A stretch of DNA of 64,000 bases, taken from contig JADCRB010000045.1 of the NCBI GenBank assembly GCA_021464245.1, positions 1,326,468-1,390,467 on the forward strand, given 5' to 3'. Positions within the stretch are counted from its first letter, which is position 1. Each line of letters starts with the position of its first letter. This document shows positions 28,045 through 40,364 of the stretch, piece by piece. The DNA comes from Carallia brachiata (Eukaryota > Streptophyta > Magnoliopsida > Malpighiales > Rhizophoraceae). Below the pieces are notes generated by a model. That model saw only the letters and a list, made by a program, of their open reading frames with translations, searched no databases and was not told where the DNA came from. Position numbers and translations under genes: made by a program.

Positions 28045-28052
28045 TATAAATA
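28045..28052 (+). promoter_or_regulatory. TATA box of the 28.2-kb gene
   Basis: tataaata in the context cactataaatatcc lies about 130 bp upstream of the ATG at 28182, the usual distance for a short plant 5' UTR of about 100 bases. Just upstream are three near-copies of a short ccgtcccatcc/ccatcccgttaccgt motif (27985-28036). Confidence 0.6.
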
Positions 28053-28181
28053 TCCATATCTGGCACAACTAATTGAGTGCCAATGAAACAAAACCCAACA
28101 ACGCAAAAACAACTACCACAGACCCATCGTCAGACAGTTTTTCTGTGATTGAAAGAAATCAGAGCACACAATTAATTAACT

Positions 28182-28532
28182 ATGGGTGGCGGTGGAAGTG
28201 GGAACAATTTTAACAGGAAAAATTTGAAGAAGTCATCATTCTCTGTATTCAACTTGTTCAAGTCATCTTCGTCCGGCAGGAGGACTCGAAGGGGTGCGGA
28301 CGAATCTTATGGCGGGAGCTGGGACGAAGCAACCAGCGCACGAAAGGTGTGGCCCAGCGACGAGGACAAGGGCGGTCGATGGGTTGCTGATCCTCGCATC
28401 GATACCAAGGCCTCCGCTTTCATTGCCCATTTCCACGCCTCCCGCTTCTCTGAACCCGAGCGCCAAATTTTCCACCAGCACCCTGCTGCTGCTGCTGCTA
28501 CTGCTACTACTGCTACTGCAGGAAACGCCTGA
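28182..28532 (+). CDS. Small plant-specific protein of unknown function
   Basis: Intronless, 116 residues. The N-terminus is Gly/Asn/Ser-rich (MGGGGSGNNFNRKNLKKSSF) and basic; Gly at position 2 gives a possible N-myristoylation site (MGGGGS), an inference. A Ser/Arg-rich stretch follows (SSSSGRRTRRG). The most gene-like part is the C-terminal half: KVWPSDEDKGGRWVADPRID followed by TKASAFIAHFHASR, which resembles a conserved block of small uncharacterised plant proteins as I recall them. It ends in an Ala/Thr repeat encoded by gct/act triplets (28481-28525). TATA box and clean ATG context support it. No biochemical function is known to me. Confidence 0.75.
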   Translation: MGGGGSGNNFNRKNLKKSSFSVFNLFKSSSSGRRTRRGADESYGGSWDEATSARKVWPSDEDKGGRWVADPRIDTKASAFIAHFHASRFSEPERQIFHQHPAAAAATATTATAGNA

Positions 28533-31500
28533 CTCACTCCACTCCCCGTCGTCCACCGCGCGCTCATCCTTCATTCTATAATATAGAATGAGATTATTAA
28601 TTAATTTACTCATTTCACAAGTCAAAACTCTTCGCTCCCATCTCATCGTTTGATATTTGTCATTGATCCCGGCCGTACAGCTCTGCCTTGTGTCTGCAAA
28701 TCTCTTCCATGTTTCGGTACTGTATTAAGTATTATTATTTTGTTTTCCATTTTATTTGTTGTTGTAAACTTTGGGAATTTATATATTAGACGTAGCTAGT
28801 TTGCTGCTAATTAGTCCTGAGTCCTGACTAATTAAGCAATAAAGGAATATCTGTTCATCACATTGTTGCACACGTCAATATATAATTAATTAATTAATTA
28901 TTGATATCACTTTTTTTTTTTCAAATTATTTGCTATTGCCGTCTTTTTCTTTAGCACACTTTAATCACTCTTCCGCTCTATCCATATTCCATAGTTCACC
29001 AATTATACTTTTTTTTGGTGCAAAGTTCACCAATTATACGCGCACACATGTACATATACAGGGAAATATTCTTTTTTAGTTTAGATGTTTTGATCCAGGT
29101 GGGAACAACATGTACCGGCAAGTTCCTCAAAAATTAATCGCGATTACAGAGGAGTTTCAAAGAGGTCTTAAATTATGCTCAATTTTGCTCTGGGAATACT
29201 AAGAACTTAAACCTGTTAAAGTTTTGGGTTCTAATACCCAAAGGAAGAACTACTTTACTAAGTAGTTCACAGCATCACAATAAATATCTTAATAAACCTA
29301 AAAAAAAAGTTATGCTCAAGCACTCCATACACTTACAAAAAAAAAAAAAATATGATATCTCAATTGACTAATTGAGTGAGGCTTTGGAGCTAGATACAAA
29401 CAAGCGGTGCAATGCATATCAAACATATTCAATCACATAAGCAACAGTAGTGCTCTTAGATGAGCGCCTGATTTCAAGTTGCTTCCCTCATGCATGGGGA
29501 GATACCAAATGGAATAGTCAGAAGTGATTGGCTGGTAGTACATTTCAGGTCTTTCTTTTTGATTCTGGAATCTGACAAATTTTCAAGAAGAAGGGTTGTG
29601 GTTTCTTCTGCACCCCCATTATTGTACACAGTATCTGGCTTTTTAGTCTCTTGTACCATTCCTTCACTGCACAACATCCGTTTCTTTCTCCCTTCTCCAT
29701 TGTCCCCCACTATTAACGCTATATCTTTCCAGTACGTACCTTTTGCTTTAATGTTTCTTTAGGCACTACCTGGTAACATATATATACTTTCTAAGAATTT
29801 TCATATGAGCTCCCGTACAGGGACGCTGGTGGGTGCCACGTGGGTAGCAACGTAGGTACTGTATTCACATTCTTTTTATAACTCAGTTAGCACAATATAA
29901 ATAAAAAAAATTTAAAATTTATAATATTTACAACTAACAATAATATATAATAAACATAATAACTATGTATACATGAAAAACTGTATGGCTACTATGTCGC
30001 ACTTTACATATGTCCTTGTAACTATACCATTTTACTATTTATCGTCACACATTTTAACTAAAAAATTTTTTTTAGTAACTGAAAATTTTTGATTTTTTTA
30101 GGACTGTGATATTTGAGACCAAGAATATCAGGTTGATCTCCTAGATTAAACATCTTCCAAAAAGCACCAATCAAGAAATAAGTATAATGTTTATTGTTAA
30201 TGAACAGTGCATAGATCGGGCATCTTTCGACCTTCTATTTTTTGTGAGTGAGAATATAGAATCTTAAACTCCAATTGCTGAACTTTGCCTGAGGTCCCCT
30301 TCGCTAGGTAATTTACGGTTGCAAGGGAATCATGCTATATTAGCAAATATATTTTCTCTCAAATTGTACTATATAACAGCTGTATTTTCCATTGTTGGTT
30401 AAGAAAAAAAAAACATGCCCCTTGTTCTATGTCTTGATTCTGCCAATTTGTCATATCCTTTCTCATTATTGGACCATTAGATAGTTTTTATTTTTGTTTA
30501 ATTCTGGCCAAAAAACGGATTTTTTTTTCTCTCTTGAGATATGAACTTTTCTTATTTTTTTTGGAGAAATTCTTTGGGTACACAACAATATACGATTAAC
30601 TCTTTCATTTTTTATAAGTCTCACATCCTCTTCATCTCAAACTTTTAAACCTTATATCTTAATCATGTATGTCTAAATTCTAACTACTGACATATTCTTT
30701 AAGGAGGTTAAAAAAAAAAAAAACTTTTCAGAGGATCGATATAAAGATTTGAAACTTAAATTTCTGCTCCTCAAATCCGTGGACTTAAACTTTGATGGTT
30801 GCGTTGTTTTATAATTGCTCCTCAGAAGGCGAAAATTTTAAGGGGAATAAAATCAAAAATGACGGCCATTCTGTATGTCAATTGAAGATGGCAATTTGTT
30901 TTCTTCCTCTGATAGACCATGATTCCCCTCTTTTAAACATCATTTAAGGAAAAATGTTATTAATACAGCAAAGTGAAAGAAGGTACTAGATATAAATATG
31001 GAGGGGCAGGCTGGAATGGGGTAGTATTTGCCTTTATGTACAGCTGTAAGGAATGGTGATCGTTTAAATTAGTGAAAGTTTTACTTCTTCCTAGATCCCC
31101 TGTCCCTTTGAAGACACTTTTGATGGTTCAACAATTCATGTGCCGCCTCCAACATTTGATCATTCTAAACCCTCCATATTTTCTCTCTGTGTGGTCCACC
31201 GCTCCACACCATCTTTCTTTTATCGTCTTCTTCTGTGCTTCTATTTTCCTTTTTCTCGGTTTACTTTGTGCTTTTCTTTTTCTTCGACAGTTTATTAATC
31301 AAAACGCTTTTACTAAAAGTTTTAAGAATCTTGAATTACTTTATTGATGAGTGTTATCTACGCTCGAAAATTTCCATTATGAGGCAGCAATTTGTACAAG
31401 AAAATTCGAGATTCCCTCACCTTTTTAGGTTTAATGTAAGTAGAGGGTTCGTCATCTGAGTACATCATATTAGCTAAACAATCTGATATTTATTTCTCAA

Positions 31501-34500
31501 AATATTATAATGGTTAAAAGAAAAAATAAGGGCTTCAAAGAGAGTTAACTTTGTTAGATATCTCATAACACAGTAAGTCTTAAATAAAAATAAAATTAAT
31601 ATAAATATTCTTTGGCACAAATTTGAAGTAATTTTATATTACCTTAACAATCCAAATCTGTATGTCTCTTAAAAAATACCATAATGGTTAATGTTTAAAT
31701 TTTTAATTTAAAGGTGTTGAGTTCAAATTTTTTAAGAAAAACTGAGATTTATAGAAAACGAGAATTATTCTATTATATAACTAATAAATTAATAAACTTC
31801 TTAACAAATAAAAAACAAATTTAAATTCGTACACTAATGGGTCCACTAACTTCTCGTTTGCTTACATTGTCATTATTATTAGATTACATGTGTGTCCGAA
31901 AAGACCAAGTGTGGCTAACTACTAGATCATTAATTTCACATTAATAGGTTTAATATTTATATAAATTATATATATATTTATATATATATTTTATAGTTTA
32001 ACTATGTAAATATTGTAAATTTTGACAGGTTTTACTTTGGTTGTTTGTTTTGTAGGACAATTGGAAATAACTGAAATATTTGAAGCATAGAAAAAGGGAC
32101 TTGTCGGGTTTGAAGGAGTAGAAACAAGTTGAGCAACAAAGAATCAGATTAAAATTTAGTTGGAAAGCTGATTTATATTCAGTTCGGTTAAAATTTCACA
32201 GTTTTGCATACTGCTCGGTATTTCAGCCATAACTTCCTCTACACGTGTCGGAATCAGATGATTCTTAAAACTGAATCGAAACTAAGAGATAGAGCTGTAA
32301 TTTTACTGTTTTAATTGACTTTGGATTCTGCCTGAAATGGGTTGAAATTTGGGTTTGAAGATACAAGGTCAAAACTGTCCAAAAATTTTACAAATTTTTT
32401 TTCGACTCGAATTTGCACTCTTTAGGTCTTATACTTTTATTATTTGAAGAGATTATAAATACTGAAGTTACAGAAGAGTTAGGGGACTTTTGGGAGGCTA
32501 TTCTAAAAGACAACATAGAGAGAAACGTAGAGAGCGAAAAGGAGAAGAATACAAAAGGGGGATTTAAAAACGTCAGACACGAGTTTTCCAATTCTCTTCC
32601 TTTGGTTTCTTTCTCTTATGAACTCTTTGATGTTAATTTTCAGTTTTCTTTTAATTTTTAGTATGAATAGCTAAAACCATAACTATGGTGAAAGAGATGT
32701 AGTCTAATTTAAGATTAAATTATATAATTTGTAGATATTTTATATTTCTTTTGGTTATATTGCAATTTCATGTTGAGAATTAGATTTGATTTATCTATTT
32801 TGTTCGTAATCATACTTTTGTGTCTGATCATTATAAAATTAGTTATAAAATTTGTGTTGAAATCGACAGATTAGACACAAGTCGTGCACTAAATAGATAT
32901 ACATATAAATTTTGAGTCAAAGATGAGATAAATTTATATGATGTCATTAAAATTTTTTTGTTCTTAATAAATTTTAATCTACTTTGTATGAGTTCGAGAG
33001 AAGATCACAATTAAATTGAATATGATTAAAATTATTTGATAAATAATACTAACTAAGTAAGAAGAATTTGACATTTAAATTGCTTGTCTACAAAATTTCA
33101 TATAGTCCAATCCATTCTAAATGAAAGCCAATCATTCTAATACTTTTATTTTTGAGTAGTCTCTGAAGTGTCTTTAGTTTCATTTAAGTAGTTATTTATT
33201 TTTTATATAATTTCTACAACATCAGCTTTTTTTTCAATAACACAAATTATGATTAATTATTTATTCCCTTAAATTCAAGACTTAAAGTATTCACCAAATT
33301 TTATTATTACGATCAATCCTATTTACTTGTAAGATTTTACCCAACCATACATCAACCCTAAATACTCTGACCAATGTTTTACTCCAATAGGTCAATTCTC
33401 ACCAATCAATTACAAGACCCAAAAAAAAAAAAAAAAACTAATTTTAACATAAGTCTTATTGCATAAATACAAAAATTAGATATGAAATGAAGATACAAAT
33501 CTATTATTTAAATTTAAACTATTAATAATACTAGATTTATCATTTAATTAATAATTAAGATTCAAATACTGAGCTCATGTTATTATTTTTTATTTAAATT
33601 TTATATTTATATATTTTTTTCCTTTTAGCATTCATGGTAGGTTGGATATTTTGATGAGTTGTGTAAACATAATCATACGAGACCATGGTTCCGTAGCGGA
33701 ACTTTTACTACAATCGTCTTAAAAAAAGATCCGATTACCGTGCATGCATGCAAACACAATTTGTTTGAGAAGGGAAGTAAAAGATGGTGAGAAGAGACCA
33801 GTCCATCATGTGATTTATCCTATTTATCTGTTTCGAGTGCCAAAAAAGATGTCATTAAATAGCATATTATTGTTGAGTTGTAGAGTAAAACTTCGAATCA
33901 GATATATTCAAATAAAATACATGCACATATCATTGTGCTCACCAATTCCTTGGCTACAGTATTGGTTTTATCTAGCATTTTTGATATATTAAGACGGTAC
34001 TTTTTTACTTTTATATTTTCTTAATAAAATCATGTGCGTAAACATGTACATAAATAATATATGTGTATGCTCAGAAAGGAGTGCACATACTACTAAAATA
34101 TCCTTACTTTCCAGATGTATTATTAAAAAAAAAAACAGAGAGAATTGGAATAAAAATTTCCACCCTCCGTAATATTTGTCTAGCTATGATGTCATGTATA
34201 AAGTACTTCTCTTGTATCTGCACCGGGCTTGCGATGTTGAAACGGCCGTGATTTGAGAAAGATTTTAAGGATTTACAGTAGATTATGTAACCTTGCCAAT
34301 GGAAAGGAGGAATCCTATATACAAAAGAACAACCCTCCCAGCCAATTGGATTAAAAACTAAATTAAATGTATAACAAGTGATAAATGGGAAGCATAATTG
34401 TTTGATATATATTTAAAAATCCGCTCATTTAGTGTGAATTATTATAAAAATATGTTTATCGATACTTATATGTTTAAAATTAGTGTCCTTGTGATTAAAA

Positions 34501-35778
34501 CTTATTTTCACAATGTAGACCAAGATAAGATATTATCAAAGAGTTACAGTTCGGTATATGTGTACAGAAACGAGAGACAAAGTTATGCAAACAATAGAAA
34601 TCACCAGATCTTAGCACTTGTACAGTTAAGTTATATATTAACATTAGCTTAACGGTGTGAGATTCACGTAATGTGAGTGAAATTATGATGGTTAATGACA
34701 CCAATTGAGCAGAGAAGTTCGAGCTATAATCAATTTCTTGAAACCATAGGTGATATTCTTTTGAAACTCTTTCTTTTAAATTTAGTTTTTCAATAGACGA
34801 GTTAGCAGGTTAGCTGCCTGCTTGGCCTTATTTTTCATCTCTGAAAGTTTATACTAAACTAATTATGTTTGTTTGTTGATCTCAGGTTGTCTTCTTGGAG
34901 TTATGTTTCGGTAGAACGGGTGTGTTTACTATTTAAAAAGTAAGGTATATCGATCAATTCTTGGTATACTTTTTTATAAATATTTTTAAGAAAATTCTCT
35001 GATCATTTTTAGGAAAAATACTTTTATTGCAAATTAGTAAATGGGAGCAATATTCTATATTTAATTTTGAAAGCGAGCTAACACATAATTAATTTTCGTG
35101 ATACACGTACATAACTAATTTTAGTTTACACATAACTATTCGTATTGATATAAAATTAAAACGCAAAAAAATCTCTCAATTGTTTTAAGTTTCATAATGT
35201 GACACTTATAAAAGTGTCTAGATTGAATCGGGGAGGTTATTTTTGCCGTTTTTGTCTTCTGTGGACAGAATGGAACATAGTCGCATAGATTTGTGGTCTT
35301 CTAGATTTGCAGAAGATGGAGTTGTGGGGTTTTTTTTTGTTATAGAAGTTATCTATGATTACATATTTTTATGCGTTTGCAGTTTGTATGTTGCCATGAA
35401 TAAAATGGCGAGAAATTCTGCCGTTTAAAAAAAAAAAAAAGTATCATAGCATGACATGAATGAAAAAAAACCTGCGAAAGAAACTAATAGCATATATATG
35501 GGTGAGAACAGGAGAAGAAAATTCAAAACAATTGTGTCCAAACAAATGACAAACTTAATTAAATAAAATTTTAGGGAAACAAAGGATCTGTGTTCCAACA
35601 TGCACGAGAACGATGATCAAATAGACAGCAAGAATTAAAGACACCAAATCAGCTGAGCAGGACAGGATTACTACTAATCACTGCCAATCCCACAACCAAC
35701 ACTAGCCAGCTGATTGATCAATTAATGAATTGATTGATACGCTAGCCATTTTAATTTTAATTTTAATTTTAATTTGGT
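28533..35778. other. 7.2 kb gene-poor DNA
   Basis: After the 3' flank of the 116-aa gene this is AT-rich DNA with poly(A)/poly(T) runs (29337-29350, 30710-30723, 33420-33437, 35427-35441) and no frame recognisable as a known domain. The right end is the 3' flank of the MADS gene and contains a (TTTTAA)n repeat at about 35751-35774. Confidence 0.5.
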
Positions 35779-36584
35779 TCAAGGGAAAAAGGCATTAGAC
35801 CAGAGGGCACTGTGGTTGGGATCTCCAAAGGGCAGCATCATCTCCTCCCCGCCGAAGCCCATATGGTCTTGAGGTTTCATGGGATCCATGAACCAGGGCT
35901 GCCTCTGCATCTGCTGCATGCTTTCCATGTTGACGTTAAAGTCAGAGAGAGCCGATCTCGGATCTGTGGCCTGCTGGGGTTGGCCATGGGGTGCATGCAC
36001 ATTATGCTGTCCTCCACCAGCAGTTGCAGCGGCAGTAGCAGCAGTGGATCCAACAGCCGCAGATGATGATGAAGAAGATGCGGCAGCCGCTCCTCCTGCA
36101 GGCCCTTTGTTGTTTTTGAGGGTGTCCATTCTCTTGTCAATGGCCTTGAGGTGCTGCTCGGCCAACCAACCAAGATCGTTGAGGTCCATCAGGTTGAGGC
36201 AATACAGGGTGTTTGCTGCAGTCAGGCACTGAAACATGACATGTGTCATCTGCTTCTCCCGGTTGTCCTTCCTCAGTTTCTTCAGCTGCTCGCTGGTTTT
36301 AGCGATCCTCTGCCGCAGAAAAGTCTCCTGGTTCACCATCTTCTTGCTTTGTTCCACTCGGGCATTTTCCTGAAGAGGGACAGCACGCGTTGGACCCCCA
36401 TAGGTGAGGGCCAAACCTCAGGTTGGGAATCGTATGGACTATAAATAATTGCGCAAGCTTCTATCCCGCAAAGGGTGCTTAGCTCGCTTACTTTCTTCAT
36501 CAGTCCTTTCTTCCTTTTCTTGAAGGTTGCCTTCCTTGCAGAATCATTAGCAATGTAAGCAAGCTTCACCTTCTTTCTCGTCAT
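35779..36584 (-). CDS. AGL80: AGL80-like type I (M-gamma) MADS-box protein, one apparent frameshift
   Basis: Intronless DNA-binding transcription factor, about 268 residues from the ATG at 36584. The MADS domain (residues 1-60) reads MTRKKVKLAYIANDSARKAT, then FKKRKKGLMKKVSELSTLCG and ACAIIYSPYDSQPEVWPSP, diagnostic of the M-gamma clade containing Arabidopsis AGL80, which acts in the central cell of the female gametophyte. The middle (EQSKKMVNQETFLRQRIAKT, LMDLNDLGWL) is the conserved AGL80-type region and may dimerise. The C-terminus is Ser/Ala/Gly/Gln-rich. The frame shifts at 36354-36355: the coding strand reads tggaac where tgggaac would continue RKMPEW into EQSKKM. One missing G in a G run is the simplest account. 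With the shift uncorrected the protein stops after 83 residues, just beyond the MADS domain. M-gamma genes are normally intronless, so an intron at this point is unlikely. Confidence 0.9.
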
Positions 36585-36705
36585 GGCCTGTTTTGTGAGG
36601 AGAAATAAGAGCAAATAATAATAATAATAACAATAAGAAACTTTTGAAAGCCTTATTTGCTTGGATATTCTCTTATGTTATGTTAACCCCCCAAATAACA
36701 TCTTC

Positions 36706-36713
36706 TATATATA
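36706..36713 (-). promoter_or_regulatory. TATA box of the AGL80-like gene
   Basis: tatatata in the minus-strand context cctatatatagaag lies about 120 bp upstream of the ATG at 36584, a normal core-promoter position. Confidence 0.6.
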
Positions 36714-38034
36714 GGCTCGAGGGAGATACATCTTGTCTTTGTATTAAGGGAGACGGATTTTCTTCTTGGTTAATTTCCTCGCTGGACATTTAATTCTCAT
36801 ATTTTGGCAACTAATGTAATGAGATGTTCATTTTAGGGAATCATATCATCAAAATAAAAACATTGAATCATATTTTGTTAACAGGCCAATCACTAATGCG
36901 AGAGATTAATAGGCCAATCGGCAAGGTTTATCGAAACTTTTTTATTAGATAATATCTTACGTACTTTATATGATGTGTAGACTGGGTTACCAACTTCAAA
37001 AAATAACAAAAAATAAAAAGAGCATCGTAATGTTTCAAATTCGGAGACAGATCAAACTGTGGAAGAGTTAAGTGTCTAATGCCTGAATGGATGTCCCCAA
37101 TTTAAATCCATATATTATACCTACCATTCTATTGTTTGGGATATGTATCAATTGAGACAATTTAATAGTTAAACTTGGTGGTCGGTATGAGTTCGTGTCG
37201 GCTCCTTTCATATCTTGTTATACAAGATAATTAAGAGTGAATCATAACTGTTGATTTCATGCTTACCTGGCGCTTATTCAAACATTCATGTCTTGTATTT
37301 AAGTCTTACTAGACACAAAATGAATGTTATTATTTGTTTTTATGGAACAATCGAGGGAAGATAGACTATGTCATATGGATAAGATTTTCTTTGAGAATAT
37401 TCAAAGAGGAAAAACTAGGAGAATATAGAAATAGACATAAAATATACAGTAGAAAGTTATTTTTTAAAAAACAAAATTTAAATTAAAGCGAAGGATAATA
37501 TTAAATAAATTTAAGGTAATATTAAATATGTTTAAAATTTAAATTTAAAACAAAATAATTTTTATTATTTTTTAGAGACTAAACTCATTTTTATAACTAT
37601 TTTTTGGCTATTTTTTATATTCTTTTAGCGAGACTCTATCCAAAACATGACCAAAAACATACCGCTGACTGTTGGATAATTTATATTCTATTTTGGATTG
37701 AAAACGAAGAATTTTGACACGCACATTTTTATCATTGTAATTTATATAAAGAGAAATAATCCATCTAGTGATATAAGCAATGTAGAATTTTATTTTATAT
37801 ATGTATATATACAATACCCTAATTATGTTATTTTTTAACAAAAGCATAGGTTACTGTTCATGAGCACCTCCGTATCCTCTAATCGCGAAGTCAGTCGCGT
37901 AAATATTCATATTAGTAAAGATTAGAAAAAAAAAATGTATTGGATTTGAAACAAAAAAAAAGATAAAATATTGAATGTCGTTTGATTAATTGCGTACTTT
38001 TTACGTGCCTAACAAAGCATATTCGTGTAGTCTT

Positions 38035-38632
38035 ACTGCAAAGATTATAAATGTTTTCCTTGACGAAAGATGAACGATTTATTAGGCAAGTATTTATGTA
38101 AAATATAACATTATGAAATTTAATGTAGAATATATATTTGCATTAATGTAGTCAAGATTTATGCATCGGGTGAGAAAACAAATTGTATATTTAATAGGAA
38201 AATACTAGTTATTCTCAAAAGTAGAAGACGGAAGCGTGAGTGAAATTAAAATACAGCTCTCTAAGGTTTGTGAAAAGTGTAGAAAATTTTAGAAGAAATA
38301 TAATGAATGGTGATGAAATGTATTGTATATTTTCCAATTTCCTGAATACACTTAAAATTTTGGCAAATATACTGAACATTGGATGAAGTTTACCAAATGG
38401 CCAATGAGATATACTGAATGTTTTCCAGTTACAGTTTATTATTGAGTGTCTCCGTGTACTCAAATCTTGTCAAACTCATATTATTGAAGATTGTAAATTT
38501 TTTCCTCGATAATGCATGGTTTTATTAAGCATGTAATTATGTAATATAACACCATTGTAACATTCCAAATGCAGGAGATATTTTCATTAGTTTAGTCAAT
38601 ATTTATGCATAAAGTGAGAAAACAAACTAGAT
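38035..38632. repeat. Diverged direct repeat, about 150 bp, about 445 bp apart
   Basis: The copies at about 38035-38186 and 38481-38632 align through agattRtaaat, tttcctYga, tttattaRgcaWgta, atgtaaWatataac, and gtcaaKatttatgcat, ending in a shared gtgagaaaacaaa. Divergence is substantial. The arrangement could be an old tandem duplication or remnants of a short LTR-like element. Confidence 0.6.
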
Positions 38633-38648
38633 AAGTGAACTTTGAAGT

Positions 38649-38715
38649 CACTACGGGAAAAAAAAAAATTGTTATTGCAGAGGTTTTATAGTTATTTGTC
38701 GCTCAAAACAAACTG
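38649..38715 (+). mobile_element. Possible solo end of a CACTA transposon
   Basis: cactacgggaaaaaaaaaaa followed by ttattgcagaggttttatag and tttgtcgctcaaaac resembles the CACTA-superfamily terminus (CACTACAAGAAAAA...) and its subterminal TTTGTCGCT-type repeats. No matching opposite end or 3-bp duplication was found nearby, so it is a fragment at best. Confidence 0.35.
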
Positions 38716-40364
38716 TGAACTGTTTCTTAGGGAGTTACAGGGGTTCAGGCTTAGAAGTCTACGTCTACATTTCATATAATTTCACGATTCTTCGCTCAAA
38801 GTTTTTCAAATGTTTTGATTTGTCCTTTGCTTTTCTTATCAACTATAAGGGAATTAAGAATATTTGTGCTCTTTAACTAAATGATGTCATTATTACTGTC
38901 ATTTTGTGCGTTTCTTTTTTTTTTATACATATGATATTTTAGTCTGCTAAACAAAACATTATTTCTATTATTTTGTTCACACTTATTACTAAATTATTTA
39001 AATAACTATCAAAAAATAGTTTTCTTTACCCTCATTTACTTTCTCACTCTCCAAATAAGTGAGAATAAAATTTTGGGTTTAAAATAGATTTTCATTCAAC
39101 TGTTGAGTACCACTAATACAATTCTCTTTGGTAGACTATAATATTGTGTTTAGAAGAAAGAAAAAATGAGAGAGGGAAAAGAAAAAAGAAAAAAAAATTA
39201 ATGCTTATGTTTGAGAGATATTTTAAGGAAAAAAAATAAAGCGGGTAAATATTAATTTTTTCCCAACACCATCAAATCCAATTGTTATATTCAGTGCTAT
39301 TTTTATGATGTTATTACCATTGTAATTGTAGTGTTTTTATAATGACAATAAAATTTATATTCTTCTAAATATTATTTTTTTTATATCACTTTCTACTATT
39401 TTTTAAGAAAAATTGTTAATTTTTTTTTGCATTCCATTACTTTTTCTTAGATACAAGAGAGAATATAAAATTTGTTTAATGTCTAATTTTCTTCTCTCTT
39501 TTTTTTCTCCCTATTTTCTGTTCACACTTTCCCTTCTCCGTTTTTTTTTTTTTTTTACCTAATCCAGTGATAAGTAATCCTAGGATTTTTCCATGTTATT
39601 TTATTAGTAAAATAAGAGTTAATAGATAAAAAAAAATACCTATTTTACTTAAAATATCAAATCTATCACTAAATTTAAAAAGTAATAGTTTATCTTTTAA
39701 ATTTTTTTCAACAAATCTAATATATTATGAAATTTTTTTAATATAATTTATTATTTTGATGATGTGACACTAATATATATAATTATTATATTATTAAAAT
39801 AGATATATTTTTATAAATCTGTTATCGAAACTAATAAATTCTATTCATATGAAATTATTATGTGTAAATTTATTATAAAAAATTAAAAAAAAATAAATTT
39901 TTTTTAAATTAGTATTAAATTTATTATTTTAAAAAATTAATGATATTTTTATGAGTCCTACGTGGATGCAGAAAAAAAATGTAAAACAGACGAAAAAAAT
40001 TTTTGTGCAACTAACTGATTATTTGTGCAGTCAAATACTTAATTTTTAATAAAAAAATAAATAAATAATACTTTCAAATTTCATTATAATAATTCAGCAT
40101 CTCATTATATAAATAAATCGATTGGTTGAAAAAAAATTTTCTCTCTCTTTCCGTGACTAAAGATTTCCCTATTTTTATATATTAATTTGTAAAATAATAA
40201 TAATAAACCTAATTTTGAAGAAGAAAAGTTCCAAACCCTGCAGCCGAAAACAAAAGCTTGACAGCGCCCTTTCTCCCGAAACCCGAAAATACTTACCGGT
40301 GCAGGCGACAAATTAGGAGGGAGTCGTAGAGACGACCGGTTAGAGCCAGCGCCGACAGCCATCT

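Larger units (their letters stand above)
36714..40364. other. 3.6 kb gene-free AT-rich DNA
   Basis: No frame with a recognisable domain occurs. The stretch holds a diverged direct repeat (38035-38186 and 38481-38632) and a CACTA-like end at 38649, listed separately. Its right edge is the promoter and leader of the RPC5-like gene. Confidence 0.5.

Noticed and set aside
35812..36444. Plus-strand frames opposite the AGL80-like gene
   Set aside because: Shadows of the MADS gene. The minus strand carries the unambiguous M-gamma MADS motif.
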